Assembly: GCA_014155875.1 (NCBI GenBank)
Contig: JACEFZ010025061.1
Span: 248,001-312,000 of the forward strand
Source of the DNA: Cepaea nemoralis
Lineage: Eukaryota; Mollusca; Gastropoda; Stylommatophora; Helicidae
Length of the DNA: 64,000 nt
Direction of reading: 5' to 3'
Part shown: piece after piece, positions 10,730 through 24,100 of the stretch
Layout of the letters: every line of letters begins with the position of its first letter
Numbering within the stretch: position 1 is the first letter of the stretch
Program-made: the position numbers and the translations under genes
The notes under the pieces: generated by a model
What the model was told of the DNA's origin: nothing
Databases searched by the model: none
Seen by the model: the letters and a program-made list of their open reading frames with translations, nothing else

Positions 10730-12111
10730 AGGCGGCTGTTTTGTGGTGTTCTCTGGACAACAGGATTGTGAGAGCTGATGTCCCAAGCCTCGCGATAGAT
10801 GGTAGAAGCGTCAACAGAGAGAACAAACTGAAGTATCTGGGAATCACATTTGACAGGAGCCTGTCCTTTAAGGACCATGTGGAGATGGTTGTGACAAGAT
10901 CTCAGAAGAGACTCAATGCACTTAAAACTATGGCTGCAAGAAATGCTTTTCACACTATACCAGCACTTGATCCTCTCAGTGATTGATTATGGACTAGGAC
11001 TGCTCACTGTCTCAAAGAGTCAGCTGGTGAAATTAGAGCGCATACAGAACGAAGCTATACGGGTCATTCTGGGATGCACCAGAGACACCCCAGTAGTGTG
11101 TATGCGTTACATCCTTGGTTTGCCAACTATTGCTGGTAGGCACAAGGTGATGCAGGCGAAGGCATACCTCAGAGTAGCTGCAGACAAAGATCACCCGTTG
11201 CATGAGGCGCTGGACGTAGTTAAGGGTCAGCGACTGATAAGAGGGAAATCATGGATGGCTCAGGCGGAGGATACAATCAGACAGGTGTACATCTTGGAGA
11301 ACATTCGGCGAGGAGAGGAGTGGGTCAGAGTGCCAGCGGAGCAGTCAGACTTGTGCAGAGTGATAATCACATTGAGCCAGGAGTGCAATGAGTGGCCAGC
11401 AGGGGCCACGGAAGTGGAAATCCAGCAACTAATTCAGGATAATGCTCGCTCAGGTGATGTGATTATCTACACAGATGGTTCGGTGTTGAGAGGTAGGAGA
11501 AGTGCCTGGGGGTTCTTAGCAAAAGCAAATGGTCGACGTTTGGTGCAGGAGAGCCTAGCATATGATAGATACCACAACATCTAGCTTAAGAATGGAGGTG
11601 GAGGCAGTCAGTTCAGCTTTTTGCTGGATAGAGAATACGATACACACACACATCGTGATTGTAACTGACTCAGAAAGCATGCTGAGGAAGGTGAGGACAC
11701 GCAAGCTTCATGCAGAGTGGCTTGCTTTGCTTCGGAGGTCACGGGTGGCAAGCATCGCCTGGATCTTTTCTCCGGGGCATGCTGGTGTGCTGGGGAATGA
11801 ACAGGTGGACAGATTGGCTGGCTCTGCAAAACTTGGGGGAGTATTCATGCATGACAAGGCAGACATGGTTGCGGCCTTCTGGGAGCATGTGTACACCTTG
11901 GAGGAGCAAATGGGAGCCATGGTCTGTCAAGAATGAGACAGCAAGGAGTGACGAGGGATCTGGCCAACGCTCTACGCTCAGAGGAAAGACGAGACGGACA
12001 TATAATCAGATTGCTACTGGTACTATTGGTGTTGGAACTCTTCGCTGGCTGCTGAGGATGGGGACGGAGTGCTTATGGGAATGCCCTGAATGCTGTGATG
12101 TCGGTTCCTAA
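10730..12111 (+). pseudogene. LINE A RT C-terminus and RNase H (after the LINE B insert)
   Basis: Continuation of the LINE A frame left at 5674. RT thumb: KLKYLGITFDRSLSFKDHV near 10830, LERIQNEAIRVILGCTRDTP near 11030. RNase H: IIYTDGSVL near 11463, LRMEVEAVSSA near 11588, VTDSESML near 11660, FSPGHAGVLGNEQVDRLAG near 11768. The C-terminal tail contains RTYNQIATGTIG and LWECPECCDVGS at 11990-12108. Frame changes lie near 10980, 11575 and 11700-11940. After the stop, AATC repeats form the 3' tail. Confidence 0.82.
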
Positions 12112-12136
12112 ATCAATCAATCAATCAATCAATCAA
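12112..12136 (+). repeat. AATC tail of LINE A
   Basis: Six AATC repeats directly after the LINE A stop region, the 3' tail of the element. Other LINE A copies end in CTAA or CTCAA repeats. Confidence 0.7.
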
Positions 12137-15100
12137 TCAACACACAAACATTTTCACCTGTACTAACACTCAACACACAAACATCAACTGCACTAACAAT
12201 CAACACACTAACATTCTCACCTGTCCTAACACTCATCACAGACACATCTCACCTGTACTAACAAAAAAAACACAAACATTCTAACCTGTACTAATATTCA
12301 ACACATACACTCTCAACTGTAAAACACTAACCACAAACATTCTCACCTGTATTAACACTACATTCTCACATGTACTAACGCTCAAAACACAAACATTATC
12401 ATATATACTAACATTCACCTCACAAAGATTATCACCTGTATTAACACTAACTACATTCATTCTCACATGTACTAACGCTCAAAACACAAACATTATCATC
12501 TATACTAACATTCACCTCACAAAGATTCTCACCTGTATTAACACTCACTACATTCATTCTCACATGTACTAACGCTCAAAACACAAACATTATCATCTAT
12601 ACTAACATTCACCTCACACAGATTCTCACCTGTATTAACACTCACTACATTCATTCTCACATGTACTAACGCTCAAAACACAAACATTATCATCTATACT
12701 AACATTCACCTCACACAGATTCTCACCTGTATTAACACTCACTACATTCATTCTCACATGTACTAACGCTCAAAACACAAACATTATCATCTATACTAAC
12801 ATTCACCTCACACAGATTCTCACCTGTATTAACATTCACTACATTCATTCTCACATGTACTAACACTCAACACACAAACATTCTCACCTATACTACCACT
12901 AACCTCAACCATTCTCACCCATACTAACACACAGCACACTAATATGTTCACCTGTACTAACACTAAACACAAACATTCTCACTTGTTCTAACACTCAACA
13001 CACATACATACTAACCTGTACTAACACTCAACACACAAACATTCTCACCTGTACTAACACTCAACACACAAACATTTTCACTTGTACTAACAATCTCCTC
13101 ACAAAGACTCTTATCTGTACTAACATCAAACACAAACATGCTGACCTTTACTAACATTCACCACATAAACATTCTAACCTGTAAAATCACTCAACACACA
13201 AACATTCTCCCCTGTACTAACACTAACCACAAACATTCTTTCCTGTACTAACACTAAACAAACAAACATTTTCACCTGTACTAACATTCAACACACATTC
13301 TCACCTGCACTAGCACTCGACATACATACATTCTCAACTGCACTAACACTAAACACACAAACATTATCACATGTACTAATATTCACCTCTCAAAGATTCT
13401 CACCTGTACTAACATTAACCTTAAACATTATCACCTGTACTAACACTAATCACAAACATTCTCACCTGTTCTAACACACAATGCACATACATGCTAACCT
13501 GTACTAACACTCAACAAACAAACATTCTCACTTGTACTAACACTTAACATTCAAACATTATTATGTGTACAAACATTCACCTCACAAAGATTCTCACCTG
13601 TACTAACATTAACCTGAAAATTCTCACCTGTACTGACACTCAACACACAAATTTCTTCTCAAATGTATTAACACTAACCACAACCATTCTCAACTATACT
13701 AACACTCATCACACTAAAATTATAATCTGTCCTAACTCTCAACACACAACATTCCCACATGTACTAACAATCAACACACTTACATGCTAATCTGTACTAA
13801 CACTCAACACACAAACATTCTCATCTTTAGTAACACTAACCACACACATTCTCACCTGTTCTAGCATTCAACAAACAAAAATGCTGCACTGTACTAATGC
13901 TCAACACACACATTCTCATCTGTACTAGCATTCAACAAACAAAAATGCTGCACTGTACTAATGCTCAACACACACATTCTCACCTGTTCTAGCATTCAAC
14001 AAACAAAAATGCTGCACTGTACTAATGCTCAACACACACATTCTCACCTGTACTAGCACTCTACATACAAACATCCTCACCTGAACTAACACTCAACACA
14101 CAAACATTCATACCAGTACTAACACTAACCACAAACATTAACACCTGTTTTAACCCTCAACACACATACATGCTAACATGTACTAACACTCAACACACAA
14201 ACATTCTCACTTGTACTAACATTCACCTCACAAAGATTCTCACCTGTACTAACATTAACCACAAACATGCTGACCTGTACAAACACAAAAACATTCTAAC
14301 CTGTACTAACACTAACCACAAACATTCTCACATGTATTAACACTAACCACAAACATTCTCAAGTGTCCTAACACTCAACCCACAAAATTCTCACTTGTAC
14401 TAACTCTCACCACATAAACATTCTAACCTGTACTAATACTCAACATGCACATTCTCACCTGTACTAACACTAACCACAATCATTATCACCTGTATTAACA
14501 CTAACCACAAACATTCTCACTGTTTTAACACTCAACATACATACATGCTAACGTATACTAACACTCAACACACAAACATTATCATCTGTACTAACATTCA
14601 CCTCACAAAGATTCTCACCTGTACTAACATTAACCTGAACATTCTCACTTATACTGACTCTCAACACACACATTTCTCAAATGTATTAACGCTAACCGCA
14701 AACATTCTCACTGCTCTAACACTCAACACACAATCATTTTCTCTTATACTAACATTAACCTCAAAAAGATTCTCACCTGTACTAACATCAACCACAAACA
14801 TGCTGACCTGTACTAACACTCAACACACAAACATTCTCACCTATATTAACAATCAAAATACAAACATTATCACCTTTACTAACACTAACCACAAACATTC
14901 TCACCTCTTCTAACACTCAATACACATACATGCTAACCCATACTAACTCTCCACACTCAAACATGATCACTTGTACTAACATTCACCTCACAAAGATTTT
15001 CACATGTACTAACTTTAACCACAAACATGCTGACCTGTACTAACACTCAACACACAAACATTCTCACCTGTACTAACACTCAACACAAAATCATTATCAC

Positions 15101-15624
15101 CTGTACTAACATTCACCTCACAAAGATTCTCACCAGTGCTAACATTAACCACAAACCTGCTGATGTGTACCAACACTAAACACACAAACATTCTCACCTC
15201 TACTAACACTCAACACACAACCATTGTAACCTTTACTAACACTCAACACACAAACATTATTACCTGTACCAACACTCAACACATAAACATTCTCACCTGT
15301 ACTAACACTCAACACAAAATCATTATCACCTGTACTAACATTCACCTCACAAAGATTCTCACCAGTGCTAACATTAACCACAAACCTGCTGATGTGTACC
15401 AACACTAAACACACAAACATTCTCACCTCTACTAACACTCAACACACAACCATTGTAACCTTTACTAACACTCAACACACAAACATTATTACCTGTACTA
15501 ACACTCAACACACAAACATTCTCACATGTAATAACTCACAACACACAAACATTCTCACTTGTACTAACACTCAACACACAAACATTATTACCTGTACTAA
15601 CTCTCAACACACAAACATTATCAC
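12137..15624. repeat. 33-bp minisatellite, main block (about 100 units), filling a TRPM intron
   Basis: Units near 33 bp: CTGTACTAACACTCAACACACAAACATTCTCAC and variants, running up to the 3' edge of the TRPM exon at 15625. Read on the TRPM sense strand, a unit is GTGAGAATGTTTGTGTGTTG...TTAGTACAG. The unit boundary therefore recreates the exon end (TTAGTACAG) plus the donor (GTGATAATG at the real site, GTGAGAATG or GTGATAATG in most units). Higher-order copies are visible: a 97-bp block repeated about five times (12450-12850), a block of about 65 bp three times (13860-14050), and a 229-bp offset duplication (about 15125-15250 against 15354-15480). All ORFs here are repeat translations. Confidence 0.95.
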
Positions 15625-15814
15625 CTGTACTAAGGGCAGTCTTCATGAGGCCCCTCCTGAACACCTCCCTGAACCAGGGCTTCATGGTAAAGTCCTTAGT
15701 TCCACCTGTAACCGAGATGAGTAGGTTTGGTTTTTTCAATTCCCAGGCACACCCGCCACCCATCAGGAGATGCAGCATGACCCCCATTGGTGTTTTCACA
15801 TCCACACGGACATA
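15625..15814 (-). CDS. TRPM (TRPM2-like) cation channel, exon with the LLISVTGG segment
   Basis: Internal TRPM exon, 190 bp. It begins YVRVDVKTPMGVMLHLLMGG and contains PNLLISVTGGTKDFTMKP and FREVFRRGLMKTALST. TRPM proteins have YVRVxxDTPxxxxxHLLxxxW, LLISVTGGxxNFxMxPRLK and FRRGLxKAAxxTGAW, an unmistakable match. Acceptor: TTTATTGTTCCAG before base 15814. Donor: AGTACAG|GTGATA after base 15625, with the codon split completed by the next exon (GT GCC TGG at 1938). The family usually has H-W-G-L-E/D after HLL; here it is MGGGCAWELKK, so the segment is somewhat diverged. Confidence 0.9.
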
Positions 15815-16060
15815 CTGGAACAATAAACATGGTAAACTCAATTTTAAAGGTATTGATTTGCACTTACAGATGACAAAGAGATCATAATAAATATATGAAG
15901 GCCCACATGACTGGCCATGTCTTCTTCTATAACCTTCAATGGGACATCATCATGTGCCTTGCCAGCTGGCATAGACGTTCATGTCTTTCCACTGATCTCA
16001 GACCTTGGTGCTCTGGGTCAACTCTGCTGATATTATTCCAAGCCACTCTCTCGGTCTGCA
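15815..16060. other. Start of the 28-kb TRPM intron (3' end on the sense strand)
   Basis: Polypyrimidine tract and acceptor adjoin 15814. The rest is not coding. About 15945-16010 (CATCATCATGTGCCTTGCCAG) weakly resembles the RTE-like 3' ends at 43890 and 46735. It may be another such remnant. Confidence 0.35.
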
Positions 16061-16266
16061 ATGAGTCAAATTAGTGTAAGGTAATTAACCCCAGAATAAT
16101 AGGGGAGAACTGTAGTTGCATCCCTTAATGCCATGACACAGTTATCTAAGCAGAGGAAAAGTAGACAGGGGAGACAAAACAAGAACATGAGAGTAGGAGT
16201 TAGATGCCTCTTTACCGAGTGTTACAGAGTCTAGTCAAGCTCAGCTGAATAACATCTCGTGGGAAG
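16061..16266. repeat. 206-bp dispersed repeat, copy 1
   Basis: Nearly identical to 31178-31384 from ATGAGTCAA through the end of CTCGTGGGAAGT. Both copies are in the same orientation. There are no obvious terminal inverted repeats or coding potential. The second copy directly abuts the truncated end of the Polinton. Confidence 0.85.
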
Positions 16267-17267
16267 TGTGATACTCACATAAAGTGACTGACCGACGTTC
16301 AGCTGAGGGGTGGAAAGGATTTGAAAACTCAGGCACTTAGTGGCTCAGGGTCATGCAGTAAAAAGCATAAGCTCTATGTTTAATGAAAATACGACCACCA
16401 ACCATTTTCCATGTTAAAGATTGAGGTTATTTGCCGGATTGATTCAATGGGATGTAGTGATAGTTTGTTATTTCGGAGAACCCAGTGAATGTGTGTAGGG
16501 AAGTGTGTTGACGCTGACTTACATAAGTAGTTACTTTTAACACTAGCGTTAACAAATTGTTGTAACATACGGTGAGGATCATGACGACAGATAAGGGTAA
16601 ACTCAGGCCATCTCCGACATGTCACCATGACTTAGGCAACTAGGAGCGTGGCACATGAAGCAAAGCACAACTAGGTAGGTATGATGGATGTTTCTGAGGT
16701 GTGTTCAATAAAAGCTTAACTCACTGGGACGCAGTCCTTCTTCAGTTCTTTTTCAGTGTGTTAAACGTGCCATGAGTTGTTACTTGTACGAGCCAGAATT
16801 GAAAGGAAGCACAACAATACACACCCTAAGTAGCATCATGGCACATGTGGGGTGCTCATATGAATGACACTAAGAACATTATAACACCAACAGTGTGAAG
16901 AGTACAAGTGTCAACGTCACTACAATATAATGAACTTTAGCACTGTTTAACAGAAAGTGAAATGAACATTGTTGACAATATAAGAAATGATAGATGGCTA
17001 CAAGATGAAATTGATCAAAGTCAAGTATTTATCCACAAGCATCAAAGACATTACGATGGAAATTCAACATATTGGAAGTATTCGAGAAGCCCTGAGCTGA
17101 AGTCAAATTCTTTGTGAACTTTGTTCAATGTATCTGAAATTCTGCAGATCTGATATTTTGGCAAGCACCTACCTGATAAACATTATGTCAGTAAATAGAA
17201 TATCTAGTGCACACCGTACTGCAATAACCAATAAATAAATACTATTAAGTAAAAAAACACTCCACCA
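16267..17267. other. Intronic sequence, nothing recognised
   Basis: About 1 kb without a credible gene. The minus ORF at 16380-16628 (82 codons) matches no family I know. No repeats with other parts of the window were noticed. Confidence 0.35.
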
Positions 17268-17789
17268 ATGGAGCTCATCTACATCAGTAGGATAGTAGGC
17301 TCATCAACCAACATTTTCGGCGGCGCAGCACCTCCAAGGAAGAAACCTAGATTTATCCCACTACAGCCTAATATTGTCGAAAGCAGGAGTATTCAAGGCG
17401 CATTTACCAATATTTTCGGCAGCTCAGCACCTCCAAGGAAGAAACCTAGATTTATCCTACTACAGCCTAATTTCATGGAAAGAAGTATTATTCAAGGTAC
17501 ATTTACCCACACTTTAGGCGGCACAGCAAGGAAACAATCTACATTTTCTACAACTACAGCCCAATTTCACATGAAACATCAACCTGATCAGCGCACAAAG
17601 AGTCGGCATCATTCTCAGGACCAGAGGAAAGAAAGTGAAGTTGCTTGTGTGTGGTTTGTTTGTATGTTCTGTGCATTGGTCCAAGATCGTGGTAGTACAT
17701 GTCCACTCTTCCATGCTTTCTATCCCGTCTCATTGTTGCTTGTGCAGGCGGTTGGAGGGCTTTCTTTGTGTTCCTATCCCTATTACTAA
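17268..17789 (+). CDS. Hypothetical ORF with three 33-residue repeats and basic PPRKKPRF motifs
   Basis: 173-codon ORF of unknown function. Its first ~100 residues are a tandem repeat with an exact 99-bp period (units at about 17311, 17410 and 17509). Each unit holds (T)NIFG-G/S-APPRKKPRF followed by LQPN and S-IQG-F; the third unit is diverged and has lost the basic motif. PPRKKPRF resembles a classical nuclear localisation signal. The C-terminal third is Gln/His/Lys rich, then hydrophobic, and may be chance reading. It lies in the big TRPM intron. It could be an exon or relic of an unrelated gene, or a tandem repeat that happens to be open. No function is assigned. Confidence 0.35.
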   Translation: MELIYISRIVGSSTNIFGGAAPPRKKPRFIPLQPNIVESRSIQGAFTNIFGSSAPPRKKPRFILLQPNFMERSIIQGTFTHTLGGTARKQSTFSTTTAQFHMKHQPDQRTKSRHHSQDQRKESEVACVWFVCMFCALVQDRGSTCPLFHAFYPVSLLLVQAVGGLSLCSYPYY

Positions 17790-18384
17790 CACAAAGATAC
17801 ATTCTGTCTTGTCAACAATCAAAAGTGTCATATGTAATATTGTAATCAACTGTTGTCAAGAGCACTGTTTCGCTTTGTAACTAAACCTACATGAAGTGTT
17901 GAGATATCTTGTCATCAATGTATCTTATGTAATTATGTAAAATCGTCCTGTTGATCTTAGATTGAATTTCTGATAGGCTTTTTGGTGTTATTGTATAGTC
18001 CTAATTGTAGTAGCGTATTGAACACATCTCAATAATTAACACCATGGTAAGATAAACTGACCAGCTTGTTTTGGCTAATGGCAGTGTAATCATTTATTGC
18101 GAACATCTTGCTTAACCATCTCAGCAACCCAACTGATCGACTTGGGTATTGTGGCATGATATAACATACACCTATCAAGTGCAATTTACAAGTAACAACG
18201 TCAATTTTCAGACAAGTTGATTACATTATAGACTTTGCTGCAAATAATTACTGAAACACACATATATTATTTAACATTGCAAGACTTCATTGCCATGGGC
18301 AAAGATTGTGGTCTGGCAGGCCCGGAACTCTTATCATGGGCTAAAGTAGAACTTAGTGCATTCCAGGCACAACAACGCAAAGAA
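17790..18384. other. Intronic sequence, nothing recognised
   Basis: AT-rich, with no coding or repeat signal that I can support. Confidence 0.35.
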
Positions 18385-18424
18385 CAAACAAATGAACATA
18401 CTTTATTTTCAAAGGGTAACAAAT

Positions 18425-19072
18425 AGATAATATGACCATTAAAAGAACGGACACATACAAATACCTGGGTACAATCTTCAACTGCTCCAACATCATAAGG
18501 GAAGAAATACAAACTAGAATCAACTCTGGAAATAAGATATACTATGCACTACAACATCTACTAAAATCAAAGGCACTATCTCGTAACACCAAGATCACAA
18601 TATACAAAACACTGATCAGACCAGTTGTGCTGTATGGCTCTGAAACCTGGAGTACAACGAAAGGAGACGAAGCCTTGTTACAAATCTTTGAGAACAAAAT
18701 TTTAAGACGCATCTTTGGACCCATTAGGGATACACAAAGTGGAGAGTGGAAAAGAAGAAGTAACAAAGACATTTATGATCTGTTTAAGTCCCCGCTAATC
18801 ACTGGTATCATGAAGGCTAATAGACTACAATGGCTGGGGCATATAGAAAGAATGGAAGATAATAGGGAAACAAAACTCGCTTACACTCAGGAAATAAATG
18901 ACCGTAGACCCCGAGGTAGACCAAGAAGACGGTGGAGAGATAATACATGTACAGACCTACAAGCACTTGGAATCAACGACTGGCAAGAGAAGGTCCACCA
19001 GAGAGACGAATGGAGACGGATTGTATTTGCAACAAAGAACCTCAATGGCTCGGAAAGCTGAAGAAGAAGAAG
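18425..19072 (+). pseudogene. RTE-like LINE, 5'-truncated insertion (RT thumb and C-terminus)
   Basis: An open frame (18432-19061) encodes the C-terminal third of an RTE-type endonuclease/reverse transcriptase protein. Visible are YKYLGTIFNCSN, RPVVLYGSETWST, a RLQWLGHIERM block, then RGRPRRRWRDNTC and W-E-KV-QRDEWRRIV before the stop. It ends with a GAAGAAGAAGAAG tail. The 7-bp repeat AACAAAT flanks it (18418-18424 and 19073-19079). The sequence on both sides is retroposon D, so the boundary is well defined. The frame is still open over its whole length, suggesting a fairly young insertion. Confidence 0.82.
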
Positions 19073-19185
19073 AACAAATTGGGCACACAGGCCCTTCCAA
19101 TCACTCATCTTTCGTTCATCAATAGTACATAGGAAAAACATTGTCAAATGAATTTTGTAAATATAAACAATGCATATTACCATGT

Positions 19186-19445
19186 TATGAGACACATCCA
19201 CCACCCACCCACACATCCTCCGTTCACCCCACATCCCCAACCAACCACACACACAACCCAGACACACATACATTCCCCCAACCATCCAACAAATCTCCCC
19301 ACCCACACACACCTCCCACCCACCAAACATCCCATCCACCCACACCCCTAGCACATATACATTCCTCAACCCACACATCCCCCATCCACACACATCTATG
19401 CACCTACACACATCTCCCCACCCACTCACATATCCTCCACCCGTC
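19186..19445. repeat. CCCACA-rich microsatellite within retroposon D
   Basis: Imperfect CCCACA/CACCCACC repeats. A shorter CA-rich version sits in the same place in the copy at 60965-61080. ORFs on either strand here are repeat translations. Confidence 0.85.
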
Positions 19446-19457
19446 CCTTTACCCACC

Positions 19458-21190
<1,733 letters not shown>

Positions 21191-24100
21191 GAAATATGGG
21201 GGGGGGGGGGGGGGGCGAGAACCTGAAGATAGCGGAAGGTAACTACGCATCATTGACCTTCCTGGTGGAAGACAAAAAGATTAAAATAGAAGACAATGGA
21301 TCAGACATAGAGACAGACATGTACAGGACAGATGATGACGAGATGGAAAAAAATACAAACAATGATCGCAAATGCATTGTCTGTAGGTGCTGATAACATG
21401 TCCTCAGATGAAGATGATAACTATGAAAAAAAAAAAAAATTCAACAGCAACGCGTAAAACAGAAAGTTAAAATGAAACAATTAGACAGTTGACTATACAA
21501 AGCGAAATTGGGAAAACGAAACTCACCCAGCGGTACCACATGTACATTATACTAACACAGACCCTTTAACTGATTCTCTGCCACAGAGCGATAGGTCGGT
21601 TCCATGGACCTATTTTGGCATCTGCGAACTGACTTATCGGTTCGGTAAATATATACATCGTGTGTTTATTGATCCATTTCTCCTTTTAGTCCACATTTAT
21701 TAGTATCCCATTGAATTAAACTTTACAACGAAAGATTTCGCTGCCGCCTGTGTGCAAGAGCACGCTAGGCCCCATTTCTTGTTTAGGAGAAATTGAGTTT
21801 GGTGTGCTTCAAAATAATTGTTGTGATTCGAAATTCAAAGTGACAATACCTTCTGCTTCTGGACATCATATATATTAATGTAATTACCATTATAAACAAT
21901 TTCATATTATAGTTATTGTGGTGTAAAGGATTTTGTGAAAGATTCTAAAACTTATACCATGTGCTAATGTCAATTAATTTAGAAGACGTCATAATTTCAA
22001 AAGAAATCTAACAGTGAAAGTTCATCTTATTATGATGGCAAAGAACGACTTATGCTTGCGCTAAAAGGCCACACTTGTGCCACTAAATTTACATTGCCTA
22101 TCACAAAGTATTTAAGGAGTATATAAATAATTAAATTTAGAAGAAGAATAATTATAACTAAATAGAAAATAGTGTTTATTTTGTTTCTCAGTACTCTACT
22201 CCTCAGTAATCTGCCTGGTGTGTTCCTGACATTTTCCATTTTGTGTGAACATTATGTGCTTCAAAATATTATGTTTTATTGGTGTTGTGGTCCAGCTCCC
22301 AGACGATTATAAATATATTTTCTTGGAACGACTAATTTCATGTGTGAGAGACTGGCACTACCTTTTATGGTAATGAATGCCAGCACTCAGATAGAGGCAA
22401 GGAATGTGCCCGTAGCTCAGAATAGCCTGGAATAGTTTGGTAAAACTTCCAGGCGGGACCAGACCTAGTCACTTGAGTCTGGAAGTTTCAACGATGTAGA
22501 CGTGATTTTTTCCCGGGAGGGTGTAGCCCTTTTGTGGGGCCATTTTCGCCTCTATGTTGCATTGGTGAGCATACAGTATGGTTTTTTTGAATGATAAGAT
22601 TTGTATTAGCTAATGAATACAATCTTTGGTTGATATTAGAAGTCATACTACATGTCATGTATGTATTTTGGCGGAGTCTGCTACGGCCCCGTTACTTCTG
22701 TAAGACAGCCAGCCTGAGATTTGAACGTCTATACCACTGTCCTATATTCCTATGCTTCCAATTCTTATCCAATTCTTATCATGCTATGATCACGGCTTCA
22801 TCTTCTTTTGAAGAGTTTGATGTCTCTGTAAATTCTGCAGAGTTCAATCTATCTTCACTTTTGGTTCACTCTCATCTAGGGAAGAACCTAGCTTTACCGG
22901 ACTTTTGGTAAAGTATTCAGGTGTTACATAATGCCTTTGTTAAAGATTCAGATCCTGTACGCACCTATATATATTGTGTGTGTGAATCTTTACTTTATCT
23001 GTGTACAGAATATGCCGGGGACGGAACCTATATTTTGTGTGTATGACAGCCTGGGGACACAGATAAGACACCCCATTGCTTTTGTCGGATTTTGGTGGAC
23101 TCTGTATGTCAGTGGCTCAATCATATTTATGAGAACGGTTCACATACCTACATACTCATTTTTACCTGCCGTAAATCGTGCAGTGTGCTTGACACAATAA
23201 CAAGTCATTGGAGCCAATATTTCCACAACCTCGATTTTAATCACACACCTCACCCCGTGCATGTTGTATAACAGATTGATGTACTCCCATATAGAGGAGT
23301 GTTTGTATGTGGGAGAATATATCTCCATTTGGTATCTGTGATGTCCTGTTCGGTGAGGTTGGTAGAGTGTTCATAATTACCGCCCCACCTTCCCGCCAAA
23401 TAGACCCATACTTTACAGGCCCACAGGTGATACCACTTCATGATATGAGGGTTGTCCTCGGACTATATGTCTAATTGTTGTCTCTGTGAGTCTTATGAAC
23501 CTGCGTGATACGCTAGTATATTTATGGCTTGTCATATTTTGATCTTGACAGACATTTGAGGCATGAGGCGGGGAACCTCTTGGCTGGATCTTAGCTGGAT
23601 CTTAGAGTCTACAACATCTTGGCTGATTTTAGCTGAATCAACGTATAGACCACTTTGGCTGTACACATTTGGGGCGATACTTTTGGATGAGAAGTATTTC
23701 ATGAGGGTTAATGGTTTAGCCCAGAAGTCACTCAGTGCGGCCAGCCAGCCACATTATTTCCTAGAAAACCCGAGGGGAAGTAATCCCCTATTTTTATTCA
23801 GGCATCAGTGAGAAACTCCAGACGGAGTTATCTCCTTTTTTGGGGGTTTGACATTCTAGTGACAGTTTATTGGAAAGGCTTCAACTACTCATCCCTGGCG
23901 TCTGACGAGAGATGGCATTAATTTTCTTCCTGTAATATCAGGGAGGTTATAGTCTGCAACAGCTTACGGACTGGAGGTTACTCTCGATGTGAAGAGTCAT
24001 ACTTAATGGAGTGAACTCCGAAATCAGTACGGATATTCCTGTGTTACAATGTCCCCACTGCGACATTTTGGATTCATCTTTTTCTTTCGACGAAGCATGT

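Larger units (their letters stand above)
2976..12136 (+). mobile_element. LINE A, near full-length, interrupted by LINE B
   Basis: Non-LTR retrotransposon with APE-type endonuclease, reverse transcriptase and RNase H. It begins at GGTAAAGCTGGGGCG, runs through a roughly 490-bp 5' UTR and coding blocks 3468-5674 and 10730-12111, and ends in an AATC-type tail (12112-12136). The flanks carry TCAACACACAAA (2964-2975 and 12137-12148). However, that 12-mer is part of the minisatellite it inserted into, so it is weak proof of a target duplication. The own length, without LINE B, is about 4.1 kb. No separate gag-like ORF1 is evident. Clade is I/Nimb-like by domain order only. Confidence 0.85.
18385..19445 (-). 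repeat. Dispersed retroposon D, copy 1, split by an RTE-like insertion
   Basis: Matches 60797-61085. Left piece 18385-18424 (ACATACTTTATTTTCAAAGGGTAAC), right piece from 19073 (AACAAATTGGGCACACAGGCCC ... CATGTTATGAGAC), then a CCCACA-rich microsatellite. Read on the minus strand, the element ends GTTACCCTTTGAAAATAAAG followed by TTC/TTG-rich repeats, so it has an AATAAA-like 3' end. It is probably the 3' part of a retroposon inserted in minus orientation. Copy 1 also lacks a short internal segment present in copy 2. Confidence 0.7.

Noticed and set aside
2964..12148. TCAACACACAAA as proof of a LINE A target duplication
   Set aside because: The 12-mer belongs to the minisatellite unit, so it would flank any insertion there. 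The LINE A ends rest instead on its internal structure and tail.
2285..15624. CRISPR array
   Set aside because: Units are contiguous without unique spacers and the DNA is eukaryotic. It is a minisatellite.
13563..15724. Several ORFs of 75-122 codons on both strands
   Set aside because: All are the minisatellite read in frame. Only 15625-15814 on the minus strand has real protein homology (TRPM).
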